From positions 1,116,001-1,180,000 of the forward strand of contig NC_050736.1 of NCBI RefSeq assembly GCF_014529535.1: a DNA stretch of 64,000 bases, read 5' to 3'. Shown here one piece after another: positions 14,301-23,831 of the stretch. Under the pieces are notes generated by a model. It saw only the letters and a list, made by a program, of their open reading frames with translations, ran no database searches and was not told where the DNA came from. The DNA comes from Bradysia coprophila. Its lineage: Eukaryota > Arthropoda > Insecta > Diptera > Sciaridae. The translations under genes and the position numbers were made by a program. How positions within the stretch are numbered: the stretch's first letter is position 1; each line of letters begins with the position of its first letter.

Positions 14301-17300
14301 TATTTTAGATGAAATTCAGTTACGTTACGTAGAACAGCTTAGAGAATATATAAAATAGAAATACAAAAGGACAAAGACGAGTGTAATTCCTATTCAATTA
14401 ATCGTTTCGCTCAGGTGTTTGAGTTCAATGAAATTTTTGTTTACTTGTTAATTGTTAGAAATGTTCGACTTCTTTTTGTTTGTTTAATTCTGAATAATGC
14501 AATTTGATGGTATATTAATTTTCTGTTCTGTTACTCAAGACGTACAAAGGAAAGGCGCATTGCATTATTTTTATGACAATAAGACAATTATTTCAATAAA
14601 AATAAATAAAATTTAAATCTCTTGTTTTCACTCCACTGATTCAGCATGGCAACATACATGGATGGAGCTATGCTACTCACAAAAGTAAGTATTACGATGT
14701 GAAATACCATTTGGGATTGATTTCACCGAGTACATATTCTCACCTTCTATTGAGCTTTGACCTACGATTCCTCGGGGGTTACTCGTGGGTTGCAACTAAT
14801 CTTGATAGTTACTTCTTTGAGAGTTACAACTTCTAGAGATTTAAAGCTTCTAATGATATTTTACAACTTCACGAGAGTTATAACACTTAGGGAACTACAA
14901 TTTCTTGAGGATAATACGTCCACCAAAGAACTTGACCTCTTTTGTCTCATTCTTTTATTTATTTATTGATTATTTAGTGATATTAGGTAATTTTGAACCA
15001 CTGCATTAATCAGTAGTATTAATCAGCAGCATTAATCCGTAACCCTTTGATTGATATTGATCTTTCGATTTTCTGAGGCACGTTCGATTGATCAAATGAA
15101 TGTGCCTATGTTCCGAGTCCAACAACTCTTTCCACTGTAGCAAATTGTAGGTTAGCCCATGGTTCTAATGAGTGAGCGTCACAAGTGGCAGATGTTGAGG
15201 AAGGAAAATTTTTATAATTGTGAAATATATTCCTTTAAAGAATGGAATTCAAACGGAAGAAAGCCGAATCATCTCCCACTTTTTGACGCAAAATTTTTAG
15301 CCCCGTACGAAGTACTGGGGGCTTATAAGATTAATATGCCGTTTGTAACACGTCGAATTGGAAGCAGACAGTAAGGGCTAAGCATTTGGTTATGTTAATA
15401 GATGACGAATCCGCAATAAAAAAAATGTCCGTCCGTCCGTCCGTCCGTGACCCCTCTAGCTTGAGTAAATCACAACCTTTTTTCAAAATTCTTTTTTCCC
15501 CGATTGGTATCGACAAAAGTAAGGTCAAGTTCGAAAATGGACATGGTAGGGTCGGCCCTTCCAGAGCTAGGGCCCTATAGGTGTTTTTCAGTCTTTTGAC
15601 GATATCTACCGAAATACGTACGCAATAGCTGCTTGTGGTGTATCAAATGAAAGGTATTGACGAGTAGAACAAAGTTGCTGAACATTGTTTTTGGGTAAGA
15701 TGCAACGTGGGCTTGTTGGGAGGGCTCAAAGGTCGTTACTCGGCCCTAAGTGTTTTTTGCACATAAATCGAGTAAATCTCATCCGATTTTGCTAGTTTTA
15801 GTTTTTTATGGAAGGTAATTGAATACCGAAAAGAACGTGGCGGAAAAAGTTTCAAATTTGGGCCCTTGGACTAAGGCCGCTACTCGGTCCTAAGTGTTTT
15901 TTGCACATGAATCGAGTAAATCTCATCCGATTTTGCTAGTTTTTGTTTCATTTGAGAGGTAATTGAATGCCGAATAGAATGATGGCAAAAGAAGTTTCAA
16001 ATTAGGGCCCTTGGACTAAGGCCGCTACTCGGCCCTAAGTGTTTTCTGTACATAAATCGAGTAAATCTCATCCGATTTTGCTAGATTTAGTTTTTTATGG
16101 AAGGTAATTGAATACCGAAAAGAACGTGGCGGTATTTTTTGCACATAAATCGAATAAATCTCATCCAATTTTGCTAGCTTTTATTTCATTTGAGAGACAA
16201 TTGTATGCCGAATAGAATTATGGCAAAAAAAGTTTCAAATTAGGGCCCTTGGACTAAGGCCGCTACTCGGCCCTAAGTATTTTTTGCACATTAATCGAGT
16301 AAATCTCATCCGATTTTGCTAGATTTTGTTTCATTTGAGAGATAATTGAATGCCGAATAGAATTATGGCAAAAAAAGTTTCAAATTAGGGCCCTTGGACT
16401 AAGGCCGCTACTCGGCGCTAAGTGCTTTTTGCACATAAATTGAGTAATCTCAACCGATTTTGCTAGTTTTTGTTTCATTTGAGAGGTAATTGAATACCCA
16501 ATGGAAAGTTGGCAAAAAATTTTGGGTTTCTAAAATAATGTCGTAAATTGTTGGTTTTATTTGAGAGGTACTTCGTACGGGCTTTCGTAATTGCGCTATG
16601 CGCAATTTTAAAAATGAACACTTTCAGTAAATTTGACCATGCCCAACTTGACTTGCATTTTGGTAACAGACGCATTGGAGGGTTGTAGACGTATTAGGGT
16701 TCCGGGCGAATTACGGCTACGGACGTATTATGGTTACGGACGAAATAGGATTACGGGTCGTACGGGGCTAAGTCGCAGCAAACGCTCCGACTGTTCTGAT
16801 GCCTTGTTTTGTTATAATTTTCTTCCTAAAATTTTTCTGGTAAGATTTTTGTTGATAAAAACTTTCCTCATCAGCTGCCATTTGTGACGCATACCTTTTT
16901 GCGTGTCGAATCTGTAAGCGTCACCTACACCGATATCAGTTCTTTTGTAAGTGGATATCCTCCACTGTAAGTGGTTTTGGGCGATAGTTGAATACTATTT
17001 TATTTGTTTATTTGTAAAGGTGTGTGTACGATCATAAACCTATTAAGAGAACATATCGATCGCGAACAGGCACACTAATTCGGAAGAAAAACAGATTGTT
17101 TTTTTATACAACTAAAAAAAATGTTTTTCTTCCAAATTCCAGAACGTCAATGCTCATGCTCATCCGCAAGGCCGATCGAATAATATTTCTGCATCGTACT
17201 TCGAAAAGTTGACAAAAGTATCTACTTTCATAAATTTAGTTGCCATTAGGGAGGATGTACCCATCCTCGGACGTACATAAGCCATCGACTATATAAAAAA

Positions 17301-20300
17301 AAAGTTTCATATTTTCCGAGAACCATCTCTCAGACTTAATTAAATATTCAATTTGCATCATAAATACAAGTATTGAAATTCGTCATTTGTAGAAACTAGA
17401 AGCTTCACAAAGCTGAGAAAGCCACTAATCGTCCGAGGATGGGTACATCCACCTTATAGGAACTTCATGGAAAAAATTATTCCAAATTTGGATGTCGAAA
17501 ATTGTTTTGTTAAAGTATAGTTAAACATGTTCTAAATGGACACGAGACGTTTCTTGTGAAACCTGTTTCAGAAACGGTTAATAGCACGTACTTCTGGTTT
17601 GATCTAAAATTGAGCTGTTTAGAGTTATGGCCTTTCATGGACAGATATGTAAGTCAGAGACATAAGGACCAGAAAACCATTAATACCGACTAACGGTTGC
17701 ATCACTTACATCCACTTTCACGAGACGTCTGAACTTATTTTTCAAGACCTGAATTGTGATAAGCAATAAAAACAATAGGTCTTATCAGACCTCGACTGGC
17801 CATGGGGAGTGACTTGGAAAATCTCAAGTACGCCTTTTGTAATTTTATTGAATTTGCTATGTTGTATCCTTTCTATAAAGCTTTTTGACGCCTTTTCTTC
17901 ACTTTAAGCGCCTTCTCCACCGCAGGCAGATATGTGCAATCGCTTTGAATTTGGATGCGCAAATAATTTCAATTTCAAATTTCAAATTTTCGATAATATT
18001 AGGGTCTCTAGATTTCCCTCTAACGTTCTACTAATGCAACTCATTAGAATTGAAAGAAGTAAAGTGCTTCAATGATGAATGTTAAAACTAACAAAAAATT
18101 CCATTCACGCATCGAATCTGAATTTACAATTTTCAATAACAAATCAGAAACCATTTTTACGAGGTTACGGTACGGTAACAAACCAGTCCGTAAATTTGAA
18201 AACGTTCCATTTAAAATCTAGTTTTTACACAACTGGTTGGTTAACGTTTAAAATGTGGACTAGGTCATGCCTAAAAGTATTATCATCGCTTGAACCACTC
18301 ACCTCTGGGCGTAAACACCTCCCGCAAATTTTGATAAGCCAAATTTGCCAGCAAATTCTCGAAACAGATCGAATATTTCTAGATTTGTATAGCCACTAAA
18401 TGGTCCCATTGATGTTTCGATATCTTCAACGTCTGAAACGCAACGGAATAGACAATCAGAAATCTGCTAAATTGATGAAATGAATAATGAAAATCATTAC
18501 CAGTCAATGTCAGTGCATGATTGCTGTAGATATGCTTCATCATCAGCTCAAACATTTTTGACGACAATCCCGGAGAAGTTAAGTAAATGTGTTTGTCTGG
18601 CTGCTCTTCCACAATGTCGCGTAGTCCTTTCGCTCGTGAGAATACTATGAATTTATGGGCAACATAAATGTCGTCATCGATCTGTGCAAATTTCAGCAAA
18701 AAGTTAGTTTCGAATCATTTGAGTTTGTTGTACAATACGTACGTGGAATACAATGTCATGAATGGAATCACTTTCCGAAGCTTCTACCATTAAATTCTTA
18801 AAACTCAACGGATCGTCAATTAGCTTGGGCACATCTAAAAATCGTTGTGAATGTTCCTTCGAGAAGAAGAAGCCGAAAAAATGTTAATAATTCACCAAAT
18901 GCCCAGCGTAGAATTTCCGTACCTGCAAAACGACAAACGACTCGGCTAGCTGATCACATTGAATCTCTACAACTCGATCCACTTTCGGTATCCGATTGAA
19001 TGAAATTTGAAATTCTTTGACGGTGGAAATGTCCTTCTTTGTACTGACAATTTCTTGGTATTCCTCAGCGGCGGCCGGAAGTGTTTTTTTGATATCATGC
19101 AAGGAGATCGTGCCACTATTCAAATTGCCATTAGCCACGAAAATTATTTGATTTTCGCGTGGCCACAGCAGTTTAGTGAGATTTAAATTTTTTAATTGAG
19201 TGATGCATCTGTAAGTGGAACGTGAGAAGTTGAATAGACCGGTCAATTGAATTTGCCATTTTCTTCCAAGTAATCGGGTTACCCACCTAATGTATTGGTT
19301 TATGTCCTCATACCAAATGTACAGCTGATTGCTCTCAGTACAAATAAGAATCTTAAGCGTCTCATCTGTAACGCAAGAATTTCATCCAATCAGAAACCGT
19401 TTGTCAAACACAGCGCCTAACACTCTACCTGATTTAACATCACCGTCAACTCCACAAAACTGTCCTCCTAAAATTGCCATTGCTTTGACGGTCTCATGAC
19501 GTGGTGTCTTAACAGATTTCATTTTGTATTTGTGGAAAATTAGGATGTTATTTGTTGCGGTACAGCAAACGATAGCAGCGTTGCTGGATTCCACCAACGA
19601 CAACTGATTCCCAAAGGTCTCCAGCTAACGTAAGACGTTGGTGTAGTGGTGATGTAAGAATTCGATGAATAAATCGACGTTACCTTAACCGGTACAGTTG
19701 TATCGCCATTCACAGCGCCAAATTGACCACCATTTTTACCCCATGCATGTACTGAGTATTGCCGATATGCCACCGAGTGATAGTCCTTTGCAATAACACC
19801 AAGGATCTTCCTGAAACGTAAGAATGGTTCGAATTTTTGTGTCAAATTTTTATCCAAAAATTGGTTTGCCTTTAACTTAAATTAAGACTCGAATAGCTCA
19901 GGTCTGTACTTCGATCTGAACCTGAATTTAAGGTCGACATGAGAATATTTGAATCTGAACCAACCTGACCTGAGTTCACATGAAATCCGAACTTTAACCG
20001 AACTTTTACTGACTTTCAGATTTCAGGTAAATTGTGGTCAGGTGAAAATATTCCGCTCATGTGCAGTTCCAACCAGGTTGAGATAATCCGAGCTTCTGGT
20101 TTCAGGTCGACCTGACCTGTTATGAGCCTTAAACTTAATCCACAAGACAAATCTTCCAACTCAGTTTATCAAACTTTCTGCGTACCCTGATTCCGGTATT
20201 ACACCAAACTGCACTTCTTTAAATGAGTTTTCCTTCAATACCGGCGTCTTCTTGGACTTTCCAATGTATGTGCCCAGTTGATTGTGTTCATTGGAACCGC

Positions 20301-21468
20301 AAGCATAAATCTGAAATCATTTGTTTCAGGACTGGAGGTGAGAGTAATTTGAATTTTCACTGACCGAATTACTGTTCGTCAACACCAGAGAATGCTGACG
20401 AGCTGTGCTGATACGAATGATACATTCCGTTTTCTTGATCGGTAACCGTACCAATTTTGGGATAACTAATGTGCTGCTATCACCAATACCTGAATGTATG
20501 CAAGGTTTTGATAGAACTGCGTTCGATTTTTGTTTGAAGATTATGCTATCCTACCTAGCTGACCATGTTCGCCATGACCGACAGCATAAACCTTTCCCTG
20601 ATTATCCAAAAACAACGAATGATGCGTACTGATCGATGCACTCAGCAGGAAAATATTTTCTTTCTTAAAATAGTCCAGCTGCTGTGGATGGATTCTTTCC
20701 TCCGCATTGGCGATGCCGAGATTGTAATTTTTGTTGGAACCCCATACGAACGTTTCGTACGCTGAAAATCTGAAAGCGAAACGTTTCCGTTGGATCCGTT
20801 TTAATTCGATTGACGAGCGCGATTTTACTTGATTTTCTTATTGTTCGGCGTTCTGCAATAGTTCAGTGGTCTCAATTGAAACGAGTCGCTTATGTCGATT
20901 GACGCGCCATGCTTCAGCAGCAGCACAGCATTTTCTATGGCACCTGATGCCATTGCGTAGTGCAATGGTGTTTGGCCTGAAAAATGAGCGAAGTTTTGAT
21001 TTACGAAACATTTTTTGTTTTGCAGCAAAAACAAATGTTTTACGGCATAGAGTAGTGTGTATACCTGTTGACGGATTAACAGCATTAACTTGAGCACCCT
21101 AAAAATAGAATGATTGACAAACCGAACATATAAACGAGTTGGCATAAACAATAATTACATAATTGATAATCCACTCAATAACAGGTTGCCGTTCCGTAGA
21201 GGATAGCAGATGTAGAATGGTAGAGCCCTTAAAATGGTATTGAATAACTTTAGACTAATGTTCCTGTAGGGCGGACAAAATTTCCCGAAGGGCAACAAAC
21301 CTCAAAATCAATTCCTGCAAAATTTTTGCAAGTTTTTGCTATGAAAGCGGCTAACTTTTCGTCGGTTGCATTCTTTCGATGTAAGACATTCCTTGCAACT
21401 GTTTCTCCATGATAACGGCTTCGGCAATTTTTTAAGCAATCGTAATTATAATTGCTGATTGTAAACAT
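2334..21468 (-). CDS. IBtk: IBtk homologue (ankyrin-RCC1-BTB-BTB protein), 16 exons, 1204 aa
   Basis: Homologue of inhibitor of Bruton tyrosine kinase, known in mammals as a cytoplasmic/nuclear BTK regulator and CUL3 adaptor. Exons (minus strand, high to low): 21468-21301, 21227-21159, 21098-21065, 20976-20829, 20769-20555, 20489-20365, 20310-20186, 19811-19685, 19624-19429, 19365-19287, 19208-18923, 18856-18743, 18681-18501, 18432-18303, 4019-3854, 3785-2334. All phases agree. Two ankyrin repeats span about residues 57-140 (GQTPLHYAMASGA). RCC1 repeats follow at about 144-360 (VWGSNKNYNLG, YAVGHGEHGQLG, YACGSNEHNQLG, AWGKNGGQFGAVNGD). BTB1 is about 545-630 (YVAHKFIVFSRA) and BTB2 about 680-800 (RAHKCVLVARMEYFHWMF). 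A Ser/Pro-rich linker precedes a conserved tail (TQVEETAIDELKSFY). Domain order and ends match vertebrate IBTK, so the gene looks intact. Intron 14 is 14.3 kb and holds another gene. Confidence 0.93.
4133..4540. repeat. Fold-back MITE in the giant IBtk intron
   Basis: Two arms of about 190 bp are inverted copies: 4140-4340 (CATGCGTCGAAAACC ... AAAATCC ... AAAATTCACACGAAAA) and 4350-4535. It lies about 115 bp upstream, in IBtk orientation, of exon 15. It encodes no protein. Confidence 0.75.
4600..9140. other. Intronic AT-rich DNA without recognisable genes
   Basis: This is part of the giant IBtk intron. The longest reading frame, 6924-6532 on the minus strand (130 codons), matches no family I recognise and has the Lys/Ile/Phe/Asn bias expected of translated AT-rich noncoding DNA. 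Only short repeat fragments were found, annotated separately. Confidence 0.5.
5959..6070. repeat. Dispersed repeat fragment (also at 38151-38214)
   Basis: The core TAGGCTGTTTTTCAAAAGAA with upstream similarity starting CTAGGCACATA recurs at 38151-38214. The right side (about 6030-6080) continues into a piece related to the fold-back family at 9473-9740 (CAAGTCAAAATAACAG). Confidence 0.55.
9148..9466. repeat. Inverted-repeat element with short tandem core
   Basis: The arm 9148-9190 (TTTTATTGCCTATCCACCC, then GGAATATTGTTGTTAC) is repeated inverted at 9414-9466. The centre holds a degenerate tandem repeat of the form TTCATTACATATCAGCAG at about 9226-9340. It directly abuts the next fold-back element at 9473. 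Confidence 0.75.
9473..9740. repeat. Palindromic fold-back element, best copy of its family
   Basis: The element is nearly palindromic throughout. It starts ACATTGGATGCTGC and ends with the complement at 9740; the centre contains CGCCTTCGGCTCG. Partial or diverged relatives lie at 34321-34484, 42157-42270 and 47500-47669, so it is a dispersed family. No coding capacity is present. Confidence 0.85.
11171..11184 (+). promoter_or_regulatory. Possible TATA box for the nested lectin gene
   Basis: TTTATATATAAGGG is a good TATA-type match. The lectin start codon at 12250 is preceded closely by a splice-acceptor-like TTTCCAG (ending 12236), which suggests a 5' untranslated exon further upstream. This box would suit that exon, but no transcript evidence is available. 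Confidence 0.25.
11712..11843. repeat. MITE with AGTTATTTACGTATCTG termini
   Basis: The ends are imperfect inverted copies: AGTTATTTACGTATCTGTTG at 11712 against the complement of CACAACAGATGCGTATACAA near 11820-11843. A second copy is at 34789-34908 and a partial copy at 29798-29850. Confidence 0.75.
12250..14172 (+). CDS. Secreted C-type lectin, three exons, 223 aa
   Basis: Exons are 12250-12401, 12470-12623 and 13807-14172; phases agree. The protein starts with a signal peptide (MRAFIALVCLSSVISLSTAQ) followed by a single C-type lectin domain covering roughly residues 50-208. Family hallmarks are visible: YFFSWRD near the domain start, NEWVKQRI after the second helix, a QPD tripeptide in the calcium/sugar loop (GLPQPDNRE), and HWHDVACHHRKPFVCEE at the end, where the usual WND is WHD. 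QPD is the galactose-type motif in this family, so a galactose-like ligand is an inference. It resembles the conserved insect lectins of the Drosophila CG6055/CG9134/Clect27 type, but I cannot say which is the orthologue. The whole gene lies inside intron 14 of IBtk on the opposite strand. Confidence 0.88.
14595..14610 (+). terminator. Likely polyadenylation signal of the lectin gene
   Basis: AATAAAAATAAATAAA lies about 420 bp after the lectin stop codon, with no other candidate gene in between. Overlapping AATAAA hexamers are typical of insect 3' ends. Confidence 0.5.
14620..15290. other. Intronic DNA, no gene recognised
   Basis: Short degenerate repeats occur (GAGAGTTACAACTTCTAGAG-like at 14815-14900; ATTAATCAGTAG-like at 15003-15040). 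No coding region or RNA gene is supported. Confidence 0.4.
15294..16812 (+). mobile_element. Helentron-like non-autonomous element, copy 1
   Basis: It starts at TTTTTAGCCCCGTACGAAGT and ends near CAAACGCTCCGACTGTTCTG. A second copy in the opposite orientation occupies 47815-49265 with the same ends. After the left end there is a (GTCC)n microsatellite at 15429-15449. An array of about 143-bp units follows, with starts near 15734, 15879, 16022, 16260 and 16404 and a partial one near 16133; each contains GGCCCTAAGTG and ATCTCATCCGATTTTGCTAG. GTCY microsatellites and internal tandem units are features of DINE-1/Helentron-type elements, so that class is inferred. No protein is encoded. Confidence 0.7.
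16820..17240. other. Intronic DNA between mobile elements
   Basis: No gene or structured repeat is supported. A short imperfect motif, GTGGATATCCTCCAC at 16951-16965, is palindromic. Confidence 0.35.
17249..17453. mobile_element. Tourist/Harbinger-like MITE with TTA target duplication
   Basis: The left end GGGAGGATGTACCCATCCTC and the right end are inverted copies of about 24 bp, and the 205-bp element is flanked by TTA on both sides (17246-17248 and 17454-17456). A 3-bp TTA/TAA duplication and G-rich ends are typical of PIF/Harbinger-derived MITEs. The class is an inference from those ends. Confidence 0.75.
17457..18300. other. Intronic DNA upstream of IBtk exon 14 donor
   Basis: This is the 5' portion of the giant IBtk intron. 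No gene or organised repeat is recognised. Confidence 0.35.
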
Positions 21469-21925
21469 TGGGTCAAATGTCGGATATCAATCCCAGAATC
21501 TCCACTACAACTATTTTTGCACAGTTGGAATATTTTCACTTTTTTGTTAGGGATTTCAGTTGTTGATGCTGTTAAAACTGTACGCTGAGAATGGACCACT
21601 GACAATTTAAGGACTCGAGATGAGTTTTCTCAGTATTTTCTTTTCACTACGATCCTTTTAAACCGAATAAATATTTCGCAAGGTTTGTTAAATGAAATTG
21701 ATCAAAAATCAAAACAAAGTCCACTTACAAACAACACTGATCTGACGTTTCGTCTGACGTGTTTCAAATTAGGTAATAGATTCACAATGAGCGCTGATGA
21801 TGTACTAGAGTATACGAGAGAATGAACAAATCGTTATCATTTCAAATAATTCATAAGTTCAGCATGGTGTCTCAAAAAATTTCTTTAATAAAACCAACAC
21901 TAAAAGCTTTCTTCTTCTAATGTAC

Positions 21926-22034
21926 ACAACCGACCGGTGAAATGAAATTTTGACACAAAGTGTGTGGGTCATCTGTCAAAATTTTCAGCTCGGGAAGAAA
22001 ATTGAATGACAATTTCATTTCACCGTCTGGTTGT
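21926..22034. repeat. Short MITE (109 bp)
   Basis: ACAACCGACCGGTGAAATGA at the left end is mirrored by the complement of TTTCATTTCACCGTCTGG at the right end. It lies in the intergenic stretch between IBtk and the RNA polymerase III gene. Confidence 0.65.
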
Positions 22035-22072
22035 ATATTTGACTTAATGCATGCATCGATACCGAATTTGAT

Positions 22073-22214
22073 AGGTTTGTTCCAAGGCCATATGAATTGT
22101 CAAATTTCATCCATAGAATCATAACCTCAATAATACATAAGCGACGTTGCTATGGATGAAATTATCGTTGTTCGGGTTGTCAAAGTTCGTGTTTACAGTT
22201 ACTTGGAATAAACC
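22073..22214. repeat. Short MITE (about 142 bp)
   Basis: The inverted ends are GGTTTGTTCCAAG and CTTGGAATAAACC; an inner inverted pair, TTTCATCCATAG and CTATGGATGAAA, supports a hairpin-forming element. Confidence 0.65.
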
Positions 22215-22534
22215 TATTGATTGATTGATTCCGAGATTGACTCAGTGAATCTTTTTTCAAAACTTTTAATTCGATTGAATGAAACAGCCTCACGTTGGTA
22301 AATTGTTACTGGCGGAAACTATGTTGTTGCGACTAGCTCTGAAATTGTTATGGAAAATTACCAGCATTAACTTACAGTCAGTGGTTCTCATGGCAAAGGG
22401 ACGCATTTGAAAGCACAACGACGAGTCATAGAAAGTATACAATAACCACAAAGCCATAAAATTTATTTGCTTTTTTCACATTTCCGAGCGGTATTTTCGT
22501 GTGAATTGCGACCCTCGCTTCGCTCTGGCCGCAA

Positions 22535-23215
22535 ACTTCGCACTCTTTAATTTTGGTTCTGTTTATTCGGTTTTGTTTACAAGGCAAAATCAAATAACAA
22601 GACTCCAGATCGTTTTAAAAAAGAGTAGAAAAGGCGTCTTTTGAGAAATACTCCCAGATGGTTGAACCGATACCACCCATTTTCGCAATGTTCTGAAAGA
22701 ACAGGTAAAGACACTTCTGAGTTGATCACTAAGGCGGTGACACAGACTCATTACAGATTGTTTGAAATGTCAACATGATAAAAACTTTTTTTTACTTCAA
22801 GTTGACATTTCAAACAAACTGTAATGAATGAATTCAACAAAATGTATCTATTTGTCAAAATGACACATGTTTTCAATGAAACTTAAACGACTTAAACTCG
22901 TGTGATTTAACTTCACACTCGTTAATTTTTGTTCTATTTATTCGGTTTTGTTTACAAGGCAAAGTCACATAACAAGAAAAATACTATTGAAATAGATACA
23001 AAAATTCTGTTAGCAACATCAGCTTGTTCGTTAGACCAACATAATCTATCTTAGAACCTAACCTGAGGAATTAATTCCTTTCTCCACCAAACATTTTTTT
23101 AAAAATCGATTGAGAATTACTACAGTTGTCGTGTTAACAAAAAGCAGAAAAGGCTTCTTTCGAGAACTACTCCCAGATGGTTGAACCAATGCCACCCATT
23201 TTCGAAATTGACCTG
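22535..23215. repeat. Duplicated module interrupted by a MITE
   Basis: Sequence at about 22535-22600 (TATTCGGTTTTGTTTACAAG) recurs at about 22913-22980. Sequence at 22625-22689 (ACTCCCAGATGGTTGAACC) recurs at about 23140-23205. The two diverged modules are in the same orientation, with a MITE copy between them. The second module runs into a retrotransposon-derived fragment. Confidence 0.6.
22689..22870. mobile_element. Truncated copy of the hAT-like MITE at 33716-34135
   Basis: It starts GTTCTGAAAGAACAGG and contains the same long internal hairpin (ATTACAGATTGTTTGAAATG and its complement). The right end is missing. Confidence 0.7.
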
Positions 23216-23443
23216 AGGATTTGTTTGGCGCATGCAAAGTGACAAACCATCGGTTTTCCATTCTTCCAGGGAACTAACATCAGACTTCCTCCCGTCCGAA
23301 CGATTGCGCCCAGTAGGGTCGAGAATTACTGGGATTTTACAGGTGACAAGAGCCCGTTTGATGTAATCGTTGACCATTGCGTGTCTCGCATAACGGCCCG
23401 CACTCTTTTTGCAACGCAGTCCATGATGGCTTAGCGTCGACAT
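23120..23443 (-). pseudogene. Fragment of a retrotransposon-type ORF
   Basis: A 107-codon frame contains GLRCKKSAGRYARHAMVND and DPTGRNRSDGRKSD. This pattern (cysteine, KSAGR, NDxIKRAL, then a D/E-P-GL-R-DG-RPD-type segment) resembles a region I recall downstream of reverse transcriptase in invertebrate non-LTR elements. There is no reverse transcriptase upstream, and the frame ends in the repeat module shared with 22625-22689, so it is a remnant. A protein search of this frame would decide; a hit to LINE-encoded proteins is expected. Confidence 0.5.
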
Positions 23444-23650
23444 GGTCGACCTAGTTCCCGCAAACGCAAATGTGAGTAACGCATACTGGAATTTCCATCC
23501 GGAACGACACTGCGATCCGAAATGATTTTGTTAACATAATTCTTCTATACACCACTCACAATCGATAAATGATTTCAAATTGCGAGAGATTGTAAATTAT
23601 TACGAATTTCATTCGAATAAAATGTACGTTTTTCCACCAAAATTGTTTGG

Positions 23651-23673
23651 TTCTCTCTCTCTCTCTCTCTCTT
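23651..23673. repeat. (TC)n microsatellite
   Basis: About eleven TC dinucleotides lie roughly 160 bp before the RNA polymerase III subunit start codon. CT/GA tracts near insect promoters can bind GAGA-type factors; any role here is speculative. Confidence 0.8.
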
Positions 23674-23831
23674 TGCTCTACTACTCAATACAATTCACAA
23701 TCGGCTTTTCAAAATTGACAACTTATGTTGGCATTGTGAATTTTCATATGTTTTTGGTTTGCTGTCAGGGACATGTGTATTATTGAACTTAAGCGATCCA
23801 AAATACGGTGAAGACAAAAGTTCCTGACATA

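Noticed and set aside
15300..16500. CRISPR-like array
   Set aside because: The repeat units are ~143 bp, contiguous and diverged, without spacers, and lie in a eukaryotic transposable element.
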